This document shows, piece after piece, positions 33,318 through 42,631 of a stretch of DNA of 64,000 nt; within the stretch, counting starts at the first letter, position 1; the number at the start of each line of letters is the position of its first letter. The position numbers and the translations under genes are program-made. Below the pieces are notes generated by a model. That model was given only the letters and a program-made list of their open reading frames with translations, was not told the origin of the DNA and made no database searches. Source of the stretch: JAALLB01 sp017643495 (GTDB lineage: Bacteria > Pseudomonadota > Alphaproteobacteria > Rhizobiales > Rhizobiaceae); NCBI GenBank assembly GCA_965216105.1, contig OZ244147.1:2666001-2730000 (forward strand), written 5' to 3'.

Positions 33318-34204
33318 GCCAATGCTCCCCCCGGTTTCTGTCCCATCTGGCGCAATACATACGCATGCGCAAAACCAACCAGCATGACCAGGACTGCGGC
33401 GAGTGCAGCGGCCATGAACAAGGCAGACCATATCTGGATTGTCTGTCCGTAATAGCTTCCCGCCAGCAAGCGGGCACCAAGTCCTGCAACCGCCCCTGTG
33501 GGCATTTCTCCAACAATTGCACCAACAAGTGAAATGGCCACAGCAACCTTGAGCGATGTAAACAGGTACGGCATCGATGATGGCCAGCGCAGTTTCCAAA
33601 AAGTTTGTGCCCTGGAGGCATTGTAGGTTCGCATCAGATCAAGCTCGCTCATGCTGGGTGAGCGAAGCCCCTTCACCATGCCGACCACGACCGGGAAAAA
33701 AGAAAGATAAGTAGAAATCAGCGCTTTGGGCAGCAGGCCGGAAATGCCGGCAGCATTCAAAACAACGATGATCATCGGTGCAATGGCCAGGATCGGAATG
33801 GTTTGAGAAGTAATCACCCAGGGCATGACCGATTTGTCCATTGCCCTGTTGTGAACAATACCGACAGCCAGTGCGATACCCAGTGCGGTTCCGATCACGA
33901 ACCCGAGCAGTGTTGCAGAAAGCGTAATCCACGCATGGTAGATCAGCGAACGCTTCGACGTGATCTTTTTCAGAACCGTTGTTTCATAAATTTCCGTCAA
34001 CACCTGATGCGGAGCAGGCAAGACCGGCCGCTCTTGTGCCATGGTTTTTGTTACCAGTTCGCCGAAGGCCGGCGCAGGCTTGGACAGGCGCTCAGCCTGG
34101 TCATATTCGAAAGGCGCATTCATCCACACCGAGCCGATGTACCACAACATCACGATAGCCGCGACGATGGTCAATACCGGTATGGTTTTACCTTTTCTGG
34201 TCAT
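33314..34204 (-). CDS. ABC transporter permease, second subunit (pyrimidine uptake)
   Basis: A 296-aa permease. The first membrane segment (IPVLTIVAAIVMLWYIGSVW) is followed by a periplasmic stretch of about 60 residues, then the SsuC/ThiX-like core with the EAA loop (MVKGLRSPSMSELDLMRTYNASRAQTFWKLRWP). It starts 6 nt after the ATPase stop. Confidence 0.9.
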   Translation of the reverse strand: MTRKGKTIPVLTIVAAIVMLWYIGSVWMNAPFEYDQAERLSKPAPAFGELVTKTMAQERPVLPAPHQVLTEIYETTVLKKITSKRSLIYHAWITLSATLLGFVIGTALGIALAVGIVHNRAMDKSVMPWVITSQTIPILAIAPMIIVVLNAAGISGLLPKALISTYLSFFPVVVGMVKGLRSPSMSELDLMRTYNASRAQTFWKLRWPSSMPYLFTSLKVAVAISLVGAIVGEMPTGAVAGLGARLLAGSYYGQTIQIWSALFMAAALAAVLVMLVGFAHAYVLRQMGQKPGGALA

Positions 34205-34210
34205 TTGCGC

Positions 34211-34990
34211 TCACTCATCATAGGAATGTCCTGCTCTCAGCCCCTCCCGAACACGGTGGGCAATTTCGAGAAATTCCTTGCTTTCACGGATCTCTAGCGG
34301 CCGTTCTTTTGGCAGGGTCGATTCAATCACATCCGTAACGCGGCCGGGGCGTGGCGACATGACAACGATCCGCGTCGAAAGATAGACGGCCTCAGGGATC
34401 GAGTGCGTCACAAAACAAATGGTCTTGTTGGTGCGATCCCAGAGTTTGAGCAACTGCTCGTTGAGATGGTCGCGAACAATCTCGTCAAGCGCGCCGAACG
34501 GCTCGTCCATGAGCAACAGATCGGCATCAAAAGCCAATGCACGGGCAATCGAGGCACGCTGTTGCATGCCGCCGGACAATTGCCAGGGATATTTCTTCCC
34601 AAAGCCTGCTAGATCGACAAGCTCCAACACCCTTGATGTGCGTTCTTTCTGTTCTGTTGAAGAAAGTCCCATGATCTCGAGCGGCAGGGCAACGTTTTTC
34701 TCGATGGTGCGCCACGGAAGCAAGGATGCTGCCTGAAACACATAGCCGTAAGCGCGCTCCCTGCGGGCCTGTTCCGGCGTCATGCCATTGACTGAAATCG
34801 AACCGCCAGTGGGTTTTTCAAGGTCGGCGATGACCCTGAGGAAAGTAGTCTTGCCACATCCCGAAGGCCCAATGAAGGATACGAAATCGCCCTGCCCGAC
34901 TTCAAGGTTCACATCTGACAAGGCATGCACAGGACCATCATTGGTCTGGAATGTCAGATTGAGACCTTCTGTGGTAATAACGTTTTTCAT
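34211..34990 (-). CDS. ABC transporter ATP-binding protein (pyrimidine uptake)
   Basis: A 259-aa ATPase of the nitrate/sulfonate/pyrimidine type: Walker A GPSGCGKTT, Q-loop GYVFQAASLLPWR, signature LSGGMQQRASIARAL, Walker B LLLMDEPFGALD and switch VTHS. Its ATG overlaps the Nudix gene stop (ATGA). It energises the two following permeases. Confidence 0.93.
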   Translation of the reverse strand: MKNVITTEGLNLTFQTNDGPVHALSDVNLEVGQGDFVSFIGPSGCGKTTFLRVIADLEKPTGGSISVNGMTPEQARRERAYGYVFQAASLLPWRTIEKNVALPLEIMGLSSTEQKERTSRVLELVDLAGFGKKYPWQLSGGMQQRASIARALAFDADLLLMDEPFGALDEIVRDHLNEQLLKLWDRTNKTICFVTHSIPEAVYLSTRIVVMSPRPGRVTDVIESTLPKERPLEIRESKEFLEIAHRVREGLRAGHSYDE

Positions 34991-35382
34991 GCAAGTCCAA
35001 TCGCCGGAAGAACCTTGTCCCGTGTAAGCGGGGCCAGCTCAATGTTTTTGTTATTATGATCCGGGTACCAGGAAACCTCTGCAATTTCTGCACCGGGTTT
35101 AACCCGTTTGTCGGTCTTCATGGCAAAAACCTCTGCCTGTACGATCATGTTCGGTTCGTTGGCGGCATCAGCACAATAACTTCCCAGCCAGACCAGTTCG
35201 CTTTCATTTACTTCCAGCGACAGTTCTTCGTACAATTCCCTGACAAGCGCCTGTAACGAACTTTCACCTTCATCAATTTTGCCTCCAGGCTGCATGAACG
35301 CTCCGGTGTTTTCTTTCCTCACCAGGAGCATCTGGTTCCTGTCATTCGTGATAGCGGCAGCAGCGATAAAAATTTTCTCCAA
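34987..35382 (-). CDS. Nudix hydrolase
   Basis: A 131-aa protein with a full Nudix box at about residues 34-56: GGKIDEGESSLQALVREL, then YEELSLEV, satisfying G-x5-E-x7-R-E-U-x-E-E-x-G-U-like spacing. Such enzymes cleave nucleoside diphosphates linked to another group. Placed between dihydropyrimidinase and the ABC ATPase, it may clean up a nucleotide derivative or repair product of pyrimidine metabolism, which is inference. Two nt separate it from hydA. Confidence 0.87.
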   Translation of the reverse strand: MEKIFIAAAAITNDRNQMLLVRKENTGAFMQPGGKIDEGESSLQALVRELYEELSLEVNESELVWLGSYCADAANEPNMIVQAEVFAMKTDKRVKPGAEIAEVSWYPDHNNKNIELAPLTRDKVLPAIGLA

Positions 35383-35383
35383 A

Positions 35384-36841
35384 TCAAACCCCTGTTGCCG
35401 GAATACCGGTCCGCTTCACCGGATTGGGATTGGTGAGTTCCTTCCATGTGGAAAGCGCCTTGCTTACCGTGCCGTTTGGCTCACGCTTGACGAACTTGCC
35501 GTGGCCTTCCTGTGTCTTCACTTCTCCATCAACGACAGAGACCAGTCCGCGGCTGAGCGTGTAACGCGGCAGCCCCTTGACCATCTTGCCCTCAAAAACA
35601 TTGTAATCAATGGCCGATTGCTGACTGTCCGCGGCAATGGTTTTTTCCTTTTCGGGATCCCAGACTACAAGGTCTGCATCACTACCCACCAACACAGCAC
35701 CCTTTTTCGGATACATGTTCATGATCTTGGCAATATTGGTGGAAGTGACGGCTACAAACTCGTTCATTGTCAGACGGCCTGTAGCAACGCCATAGGTCCA
35801 CAACATCGGTAAACGGTCCTCAAGACCGCCGGTGCCGTTTGGTATCTTGGTAAAATCTCCAACACCGTAGCGTTTCTGCTCAGTGGTGAAAGCACAATGA
35901 TCTGTAGCCACTACCGACAATGACCCGGCAGCAAGACCGGCCCAGAGGGAATCCTGGTGCTGCTTGTTGCGGAATGGCGGAGACATCACACGGCGTGCCG
36001 CATGGTCCCAATCCTTGTTGAAATACTCGCTTTCATCGAGCGTCAAATGCTGGATCAGCGGTTCGCCCCAGACCCGCTTGCCCTGTTGCCGTGCCCGACG
36101 GATCGCTTCGTGACTGTCCTCGCATGATGTATGCACCACATAGAGTGGCGCTCCGGCCATGTCAGCGATCATGATCGCACGGTTGGTTGCCTCGCCTTCC
36201 ACCTGTGGCGGACGGGAATAGGCATGCGCCTCCGGGCCGTTATTTCCTTCAGCCAAAAGCTTTGCGGAAAGTTCCGCGACCACATCGCCGTTTTCGGCAT
36301 GCACCATGGGAATTGCGCCCAGTTCCGCACAACGCTGGAAAGAAGCGTAGAGTTCATCATCGTTCACCATCAACGCACCCTTGTAGGCCAGGAAGTGCTT
36401 GAACGTGTTGATGCCCTTTTCCTTTACAACCGTCTCCATCTCGTTGAAGACCTGCTCACCCCACCAGGTGATCGCCATGTGAAAGGAGTAATCGCAATTG
36501 GCTCGGGTCGACTTGTTGTCCCACATCTGGATTGCTTCCAGCAGTGACTGCCCCGGCGCAGGCAAGGCGAAGTCAACGACCATTGTGGTACCACCGGAGA
36601 GTGCTGCCCTCGTCCCGCTCTCGAAATCATCAGAGGAATATGTCCCCATGAACGGCATTTCCAGGTGAGTATGCGGATCGATGCCACCCGGCATGATGTA
36701 ACACCCGGTCGCATCCAGTTCCTCACCGCCGGAAAGGTTTGGCCCGATGGCGCTGATCACACCGTTTTCAACCTGTACATCTGCCTTGTAGGTCAGATCA
36801 GCAGTGACGATGGTTCCGTTTTTGATGGTGGTTATGGTCAT
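35384..36841 (-). CDS. hydA: Dihydropyrimidinase
   Basis: A 485-aa cyclic amidohydrolase that opens 5,6-dihydrouracil or dihydrothymine to N-carbamoyl-beta-amino acids. The binuclear zinc site is seen in GGIDPHTHLEMPFMG, the carboxylated Lys in FKHFLAYKGALM, then MVHAENGD, YVVHTSCEDS and ATDHCAFT. The ATG at 36841 with GGGAG upstream fits the family N-terminus (TTIKNGTIVTAD). Second step of the pathway begun by PreTA. Confidence 0.96.
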   Translation of the reverse strand: MTITTIKNGTIVTADLTYKADVQVENGVISAIGPNLSGGEELDATGCYIMPGGIDPHTHLEMPFMGTYSSDDFESGTRAALSGGTTMVVDFALPAPGQSLLEAIQMWDNKSTRANCDYSFHMAITWWGEQVFNEMETVVKEKGINTFKHFLAYKGALMVNDDELYASFQRCAELGAIPMVHAENGDVVAELSAKLLAEGNNGPEAHAYSRPPQVEGEATNRAIMIADMAGAPLYVVHTSCEDSHEAIRRARQQGKRVWGEPLIQHLTLDESEYFNKDWDHAARRVMSPPFRNKQHQDSLWAGLAAGSLSVVATDHCAFTTEQKRYGVGDFTKIPNGTGGLEDRLPMLWTYGVATGRLTMNEFVAVTSTNIAKIMNMYPKKGAVLVGSDADLVVWDPEKEKTIAADSQQSAIDYNVFEGKMVKGLPRYTLSRGLVSVVDGEVKTQEGHGKFVKREPNGTVSKALSTWKELTNPNPVKRTGIPATGV

Positions 36842-36899
36842 GGTGTGGCTCCCGTAGTTTTTCTCTCCGCTTCGGATCGTGGATGTGCGGCACGCAGGT

Positions 36900-38153
36900 T
36901 CAACTGACAATCTCCGCCGTTTCGACCACTGCGTGGAACAGCACTTCCGCGCCTGCCGTGCTCCATTCCTTGGAAATTTCTTCAGCCTCATTATGGGACA
37001 AGCCGTCAACACACGGGCACATCACCATTGCGGTTGGAGCACAACGGTTGATCCAGCAGGCATCGTGGCCAGCTCCGGAAACAATATCCCTGTGTGAATA
37101 GCCAAGACGCTCTGCGGCATTACGGATCGCGGTTACGCACCCCTCATCGAACTCAACCGGGTCAAATCCCCCGACCTTTTCCAGTTCTATCTCCAGCCCC
37201 ATCTCGTCACATATTTTCCTGGCACCAACGGCAAGGCGGTTTTCCATATCCTTGATCACGTCGAGTTCGGGAGAGCGAAAGTCGACGGTGAAAACCACCT
37301 TGCCGGGTATGACGTTGCGCGAGTTCGGGAAAACCTCGATATGTCCCGCCGCACCGACGGCATCGGGCTTGTGGCTCCACGCAATTTCATCGACCAGTTC
37401 CAGAACACGTGCCATGCCAAGCCCTGCGTTCTTGCGCATGGGCATCGGCGTTGAGCCGGTATGTGCATCCTTGCCTGTAATCGTGACCTGCGTCCAGGAA
37501 AGTCCCTGCCCGTGTGTAACAACACCGATATCGATATTCTCGGCTTCCAGTATCGGCCCTTGTTCGATGTGGAGTTCAAAGAAAGCCCGCATATCCCGGC
37601 TGCCGACTTCCTCATCGCCTTTCCAACCGATGCGCTCCAGTTCTTCACCGAAGGTTTTGCCATCGGCATCGGTCTTGGCGTAAGCCCAGTCCTGCGTGAA
37701 CTGCTTGGCGAAAACACCGGACGCCATCATGGCCGGAGCAAAGCGGGTGCCTTCCTCATTTGTCCAGTTGGTGACCACAATCGGATGTTTTGTCTTGATG
37801 CCCAAATCATTCAGCGTACGTACAATTTCCAGACCGGCCAGAACGCCAAGTACCCCGTCATACCGTCCACCGGTTGGCTGAGTATCAAGGTGTGAACCGA
37901 CATAAACAGGCAGTGCATCGGGGTCAGTTCCCTCACGACGCATGAACATGGTGCCCATCTGGTCGACACCCATGACCAGCCCTGCGTCCTCACACCACTT
38001 CTGGAAAAGTTTGCGACCCTGCGCATCTTCGTCTGTCACGGTCTGACGATTGGAACCACCGGCCACCCCCGGTCCGATTTCTGCCATCTCATGGATTGAT
38101 GACCAGAGACGGTCGCCATTGATACGGAGGTTTTCGCCGGGTGTTGCCATCAT
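36900..38153 (-). CDS. Zn-dependent N-carbamoyl-amino acid hydrolase (beta-ureidopropionase role)
   Basis: A 417-aa M20-family amidohydrolase related to allantoate amidohydrolase and N-carbamoyl-L-amino acid hydrolase. Metal and substrate motifs: GSHLDTQPTGGRYDGVLGVL, TNEEGTRFAPAMMASGVF, FFELHIEQGP and SGAGHDACWI. With PreTA and HydA it would complete uracil breakdown to beta-alanine, CO2 and ammonia. First gene of the operon; AGGATAGGGC precedes the ATG at 38153. The divergent TetR gene begins 373 bp away. Confidence 0.92.
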   Translation of the reverse strand: MMATPGENLRINGDRLWSSIHEMAEIGPGVAGGSNRQTVTDEDAQGRKLFQKWCEDAGLVMGVDQMGTMFMRREGTDPDALPVYVGSHLDTQPTGGRYDGVLGVLAGLEIVRTLNDLGIKTKHPIVVTNWTNEEGTRFAPAMMASGVFAKQFTQDWAYAKTDADGKTFGEELERIGWKGDEEVGSRDMRAFFELHIEQGPILEAENIDIGVVTHGQGLSWTQVTITGKDAHTGSTPMPMRKNAGLGMARVLELVDEIAWSHKPDAVGAAGHIEVFPNSRNVIPGKVVFTVDFRSPELDVIKDMENRLAVGARKICDEMGLEIELEKVGGFDPVEFDEGCVTAIRNAAERLGYSHRDIVSGAGHDACWINRCAPTAMVMCPCVDGLSHNEAEEISKEWSTAGAEVLFHAVVETAEIVS

Positions 38154-38526
38154 GCCCTATCCTGTCTGCAGACCAGGCACCGGCACGCTGACCGGCGGAC
38201 CATCTGGCCTGCCCACAATTGTGGTGTGAATTTGAAACTGGAAAAATTCCGCGAGGGAAACAGGCTTGCCCGCCGAAAGGCAAACAGCAGCAATCCGAGG
38301 CAATAATCCAGCCTCGCAAACAAGATGCAAATATTGCACAAATGCAATTCTCAATGCTCGCATGATTACCCTCACAATCACGGATAACAAATGAAACCGC
38401 GTTCTGTACAATCGGTCAAGCACTTTCTGCACGATCGTGCAGGTTTTTTGTTTTCAGATGCCGCCTTACAGGCTAAGATAGCTCCATTGGAGTTCAGGTA
38501 CATGATTTTAAAGAGCTTTTCTTGAC
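38154..38526. promoter_or_regulatory. Divergent regulatory region of the pyrimidine operon and its TetR regulator
   Basis: A 373-bp gap with no gene. It holds two perfect palindromes: CCACAATTGTGG at 38213-38224 near the operon start, and CTGCACGATCGTGCAG at 38427-38442 near the tetR gene, followed by a T-run (TTTTTTG). GGTCAA at 38414-38419 resembles half of a RutR site (TTGACCA-type). These are candidate TetR operators; none can be confirmed here. Confidence 0.5.
38427..38442. repeat. 16-bp perfect palindrome, candidate TetR operator
   Basis: CTGCACGATCGTGCAG is fully self-complementary and sits 85 bp before the TetR-family gene start. Its length fits a TetR dimer site. Confidence 0.5.
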
Positions 38527-39174
38527 ATGCTGACCGGAGAAACCAGACAGCAAACACGTGAACGCAACGTCACAACCATTCTGAAAGCTGCAGAACGGGT
38601 CTTTGCCGAAGCAGGGTACAAGGGTTCTTCCATAAGCATGATCGCAGAAGAAGCCGGCGTTCCGAAATCAAACATCGTGTATTATTTCCATTCCAAGGAG
38701 GCTCTGTACCGCCGGGTCATAGAAGACATTTTTCATCTCTGGCTGGATGCATCAAAAGGCATGGATGGTGACATGGATCCGGCGCAAGCGCTTACCATGT
38801 ACATTCATGACAAAATGGAACTATCACGCCAGCGGCCTCACGGTTCGAAAGTCTGGGCAAACGAAATTATTCATGGCGCTCCATTTGCACAAGAATATAT
38901 CGAGAATGAACTCAAGGCATGGATTACAACACGGGAGCGGATTTTCAAACGCTGGATGGCGGACGGGCGCATAAAGCAGATGGACCCGAAAGCAATCCTG
39001 TATCTGATATGGGCAACGACCCAGCATTATGCTGATTTCCAGCACCAGATTACCGCGCTAAACGGCAACAAGCCCATGAATAACAGGCAGTGGCAGGATG
39101 CCAAAGCAAGTGTCACGACGATTATTCTTGATGGTATCGGCCTAAGGCCTTCACCTGAACGGGACCAGGGCTGA
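38527..39174 (+). CDS. TetR-family regulator, RutR-like, of the pyrimidine operon
   Basis: A 215-aa regulator. The N-terminal TetR helix-turn-helix is TILKAAERVFAEAGYKGSS, then ISMIAEEAGVPKSNIVYYFHSKEALY. The C-terminal part (SKVWANEIIHGAPF; IWATTQHYADFQHQI) resembles RutR, the uracil/thymine-sensing repressor. It is divergent from the reductive pyrimidine operon, so pyrimidine-relieved repression is the likely mode. Convergent with the DMT gene. Confidence 0.88.
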   Translation: MLTGETRQQTRERNVTTILKAAERVFAEAGYKGSSISMIAEEAGVPKSNIVYYFHSKEALYRRVIEDIFHLWLDASKGMDGDMDPAQALTMYIHDKMELSRQRPHGSKVWANEIIHGAPFAQEYIENELKAWITTRERIFKRWMADGRIKQMDPKAILYLIWATTQHYADFQHQITALNGNKPMNNRQWQDAKASVTTIILDGIGLRPSPERDQG

Positions 39175-39175
39175 C

Positions 39176-40072
39176 CTATTCCCTGCTAAGCAATGCATAT
39201 ACCAGCGCCAGAGCAGCCAGTGCGGCTCCTGCTACCATGCTCCAGCCTGCCCAGCCATGCCCCAGCAATCCTTCATAAAGAATGACAAAGCCGGGGATCA
39301 GGTATCCATAGGAAAGCACTTTTGATGAAGGCAGCCGCAGTGATGCGTACTGCAACAGGAAAAAGGTACAGGCCGTTGCAAATATTGCCAGATAAACGAT
39401 TGCCACCCATACAATCCCAGGCAATTCCATCCAGTTTGTCGCGGCGAGATCACCCATACCGGCCACAATCGTGATCAGCGTGCAACCCAAGAGCGTCATG
39501 AAGGTGAAGGGGTAAGCAGCTTCTCCCCGGTTCAGTTTACGTACAAGCGGTGCATAAGCAGCATAGGCAATGCATCCCACCAGATATATCAACTCCCCTT
39601 CACCGATCCGAAATCTTCGCATTGCCTCGAGGTTACCTTCGAAGATGACCCACAAAGCCCCACATGCGGCCAACAACAGCCCGGCCCAGACCCGAAGACC
39701 AACCGTCTGTTTCAACAACAAACAGCCGAAGCCAGTACTCATTAGCGGGATCAATGTGAAGACTGCCCCGGTTGAAACAGGCTCAGCAATCTGCAATGCG
39801 ACGAACATCGTGACAAAATAGGCAGCAGACAACCCGCCAAGAACAAAAAAACGCCAATAGCCGCTTGCCAGTACCGGGGGCTTGCCATGAATGGCCAAAC
39901 CAGCCGCCAACATGATCAGGCATGCAAAGGTTAAGCGAACGCCATTCAGTGCAGCTGGCGCGATATGGGGGGCCGCGAGATCACCGAGTGAGAAGGAACC
40001 GGAAATAATGGCAGCAAACAACAACATTGCACCATGCGCCTTCACAGTCTCGGTGCGTTTTTCACTTTCCAT
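39176..40072 (-). CDS. DMT-superfamily (EamA) transporter
   Basis: A protein of about 298 aa with ten hydrophobic segments in two repeats, the second starting near EGELIYLVGCIAYAAYAPLV, typical of EamA drug/metabolite exporters. The substrate is unknown. The ATG at 40072 is preferred, though the ATG at 40099 cannot be excluded; neither has a strong ribosome site. No obvious functional link to the neighbours. Confidence 0.85.
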   Translation of the reverse strand: MESEKRTETVKAHGAMLLFAAIISGSFSLGDLAAPHIAPAALNGVRLTFACLIMLAAGLAIHGKPPVLASGYWRFFVLGGLSAAYFVTMFVALQIAEPVSTGAVFTLIPLMSTGFGCLLLKQTVGLRVWAGLLLAACGALWVIFEGNLEAMRRFRIGEGELIYLVGCIAYAAYAPLVRKLNRGEAAYPFTFMTLLGCTLITIVAGMGDLAATNWMELPGIVWVAIVYLAIFATACTFFLLQYASLRLPSSKVLSYGYLIPGFVILYEGLLGHGWAGWSMVAGAALAALALVYALLSRE

Positions 40073-40187
40073 ACAAACTGCCCGTCGAAATCTGCACATT
40101 CCACACCCGGAACAATGACAGAGTCAAATTCACTGGTAATCCGGCGATACTCTTTTTTGACAGCGGGTCAACCAAATTCAATTTTTG

Positions 40188-40219
40188 ACAAAAAACGGCG
40201 CCTCAAATGAAGCGCCGTT
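40188..40219 (-). terminator. Rho-independent terminator of katG
   Basis: In minus-strand RNA an 8-bp stem AACGGCGC/GCGCCGTT with a 10-nt loop is followed directly by a T-run (TTTTTTGTC counting the stem end). It starts 25 nt past the katG stop. Confidence 0.85.
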
Positions 40220-40243
40220 CAAGTGTGGTTCAATGAACCCTTG

Positions 40244-42442
40244 TTATTTGACGTCGAAACGATCCGCCATCATCACCTTGTTCCAGGCTGCGACAAAATC
40301 ACGAGCAAAACGCTCTTTGGAATCATCCTGGGCATAGACTTCTGCGATGGCTCTCAACTGGGAATTGGAACCGAATACGAGATCCGCGCGGGTGGCCTTC
40401 CACTTGACCTCGTCGGTCTTGCGATCCCGCCCTTCGAATTTTTCTTCGTCTTCATCCAGTGCTTTCCACACAGTGCCCATATCCAGCAGATTGACAAAGA
40501 AGTCGTTGGTCAGGGTTTCCGGTTTGTCCGTGAACACTCCGTATTCCGTTCCGCCATGATTGGTATTGAGCACACGAAGTCCGCCAATCAAGGCCGTCAT
40601 CTGTGGAGCAGAAAGACCCAGCAGCTGTGCACGATCCACCAGAAGCTCTTCAGAAGAGATGCTGAACTTTTCCGGATTGTAGTTACGGAAACCGTCTGAC
40701 TTGGGCTCGAGCGGATCAAAGGATTCAGCATCCGTCTGCTCCGCTGTGGCATCGCCTCGACCGGAGGTAAAAGGCACCTTGATGTCATGCCCTGCCGCCT
40801 TTGCTGCCTTCTCAACAGCAGCTGAACCGCCAAGCACGATCAAGTCCGCTAGGGACACCTTTTTGCCACCTGATGCACTTTCGTTGAACTCCTTCTGGAT
40901 AGTCTCCAGCTTGTCCAACACCTTGGCAAGTTGTTCAGGCTGGTTTGCATCCCAGTCTTTCTGCGGTGCAAGTCTAATTCGGGCACCATCTGCACCGCCA
41001 CGCTTGTCCGACCCTCGGAATACAGATGCGGACGCCCATGCGGTTGAGACCAGTTCGGGAATGGAAAGCCCACTAGCGAGCAGTTTTTCCTTGAGTGCGG
41101 CTACATCGCCATCATCAATGTTTGAACGGGTATCATCGGGTACCGGATCCTGCCAGATGAGTTCTTCTTGCGGAACTTCCTTGCCGAGATACAGGACTTT
41201 CGGCCCCATATCGCGGTGTGTCAGCTTGTACCAGGCGCGGGCGAACGCGTCGGCAAACTCTTCCGGATTTTGATGGAAGCGGCGCGAGATTTTTTCGTAG
41301 GCCGGATCCATGCGCATTGCCATGTCGGCAGTAGTCATCATGATCGGAACAGTGCCGTTACCGTCAACCTGCGGTGCCTTGTCATCATCTTTCAGATCGG
41401 CAGGCTGCCACTGGTTTGCACCCGCAGGGCTTTTCGTGAGTTCCCATTCATAACCGAAAAGAACATCGAAATAACTCATGTCCCACTGTGTCGGCGTTGG
41501 CGTCCAGGGTCCCTCTACACCACTGGTTATGGCATCAACGCCCTTTCCTGATTTGTGAGTGCTGGTCCAGCCAAAGCCCTGGGCAGACATGGGAGCGGCT
41601 TCCGGGTCAGCACCAACCAGACCCGCATCACCGGCACCATGCGCCTTGCCAAAGGTGTGGCCACCTGCAACCAATGCAACGGTTTCCTCGTCATTCATGG
41701 CCATTCTTCCGAATGTGTCGCGAATGTCCCTGCCAGAAGCAACCGGATCCGGGTTTCCGTCCGGGCCTTCCGGGTTTACATAGATCAGGCCCATCTGCAC
41801 GGCAGCAAGCGGATTTTCCAGGACACGTTCACCGGAATAGCGACTTCCAGGTTTGTCACTGGTAGCGAGCCATTCTGTTTCTGATCCCCAGTAAATATCT
41901 TCCTCTGGCTCCCAAACATCGGCACGGCCGCCACCAAAACCAAATGTCTTGAACCCCATAGTTTCAAGCGCAACATTGCCGGTCAGAATCAACAGGTCAG
42001 CCCATGAAAGCCGGTCACCGTATTTCTGTTTGATCGGCCATAGAAGACGACGCGCCTTGTCGAGATTGCCATTGTCCGGCCATGAGTTCAGTGGTGCAAA
42101 ACGCTGTGTGCCGGACGTAGCACCGCCACGGCCATCTGCGGTTCTGTAGGTACCAGCCGAATGCCATGCCATGCGAATGAAAAACGGACCGTAATGACCA
42201 TAATCTGCCGGCCACCAATCCTGACTGTCGGTCATCAGGTCAGCGAGGTCTTTCTTGACGGCATCGAGATCAAGTTTCTTGAATTCTTCCGCATAATTGA
42301 AATCTTCACCCAGTGGATCAAGGGCTGGCTGGTTTTGATGCAGGATTTTCAAGTTGAGCTGGTTTGGCCACCAATCACGGTTGGACCGCGCAGCATTGCT
42401 GGTGTGCATTATCGGGCATTTGCCCTGACTCATATCGTTCAT
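40244..42442 (-). CDS. katG: Catalase-peroxidase
   Basis: A 732-aa heme enzyme removing H2O2. Distal R90, W93 and H94 (RMAWHSAGTYR), Y221 and M247 fit the Trp-Tyr-Met crosslink that gives catalase activity, and H262 (AGGHTFGKAH) is the proximal heme ligand. The duplicated, non-heme C-terminal domain is complete. GGAGG precedes the ATG at 42442. Divergent from oxyR, so peroxide induction is expected. It may help handle H2O2 released by sarcosine oxidase. Confidence 0.97.
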   Translation of the reverse strand: MNDMSQGKCPIMHTSNAARSNRDWWPNQLNLKILHQNQPALDPLGEDFNYAEEFKKLDLDAVKKDLADLMTDSQDWWPADYGHYGPFFIRMAWHSAGTYRTADGRGGATSGTQRFAPLNSWPDNGNLDKARRLLWPIKQKYGDRLSWADLLILTGNVALETMGFKTFGFGGGRADVWEPEEDIYWGSETEWLATSDKPGSRYSGERVLENPLAAVQMGLIYVNPEGPDGNPDPVASGRDIRDTFGRMAMNDEETVALVAGGHTFGKAHGAGDAGLVGADPEAAPMSAQGFGWTSTHKSGKGVDAITSGVEGPWTPTPTQWDMSYFDVLFGYEWELTKSPAGANQWQPADLKDDDKAPQVDGNGTVPIMMTTADMAMRMDPAYEKISRRFHQNPEEFADAFARAWYKLTHRDMGPKVLYLGKEVPQEELIWQDPVPDDTRSNIDDGDVAALKEKLLASGLSIPELVSTAWASASVFRGSDKRGGADGARIRLAPQKDWDANQPEQLAKVLDKLETIQKEFNESASGGKKVSLADLIVLGGSAAVEKAAKAAGHDIKVPFTSGRGDATAEQTDAESFDPLEPKSDGFRNYNPEKFSISSEELLVDRAQLLGLSAPQMTALIGGLRVLNTNHGGTEYGVFTDKPETLTNDFFVNLLDMGTVWKALDEDEEKFEGRDRKTDEVKWKATRADLVFGSNSQLRAIAEVYAQDDSKERFARDFVAAWNKVMMADRFDVK

Positions 42443-42564
42443 GTGAAGCCTCCACTTCAGGGTTGCAGCTAAAATGTGTGAAAGACAGGTCTGTCTGGCT
42501 GTTCATGGCCGGTTCAAAGCGAATTGAACCGGCGCTGACAGTACGGGTAGCTGTATTTCATGGC

Positions 42565-42596
42565 GAATTCGTAACAAACGAATTCAATTAATTGAA
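42565..42596. promoter_or_regulatory. Overlapping inverted repeats in the katG-oxyR region, candidate OxyR site
   Basis: GAATTCGT-AACAA-ACGAATTC (42565-42585, perfect 8-bp arms) overlaps the palindrome TTCAATTAATTGAA (42583-42596). They lie 36 bp before the oxyR start in the 189-bp divergent gap. OxyR tetramers bind extended repeats of this kind. Binding is inferred. Confidence 0.5.
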
Positions 42597-42631
42597 GTTG
42601 AATTTTCTAATTGTTGCGATAAGAATTTCTT

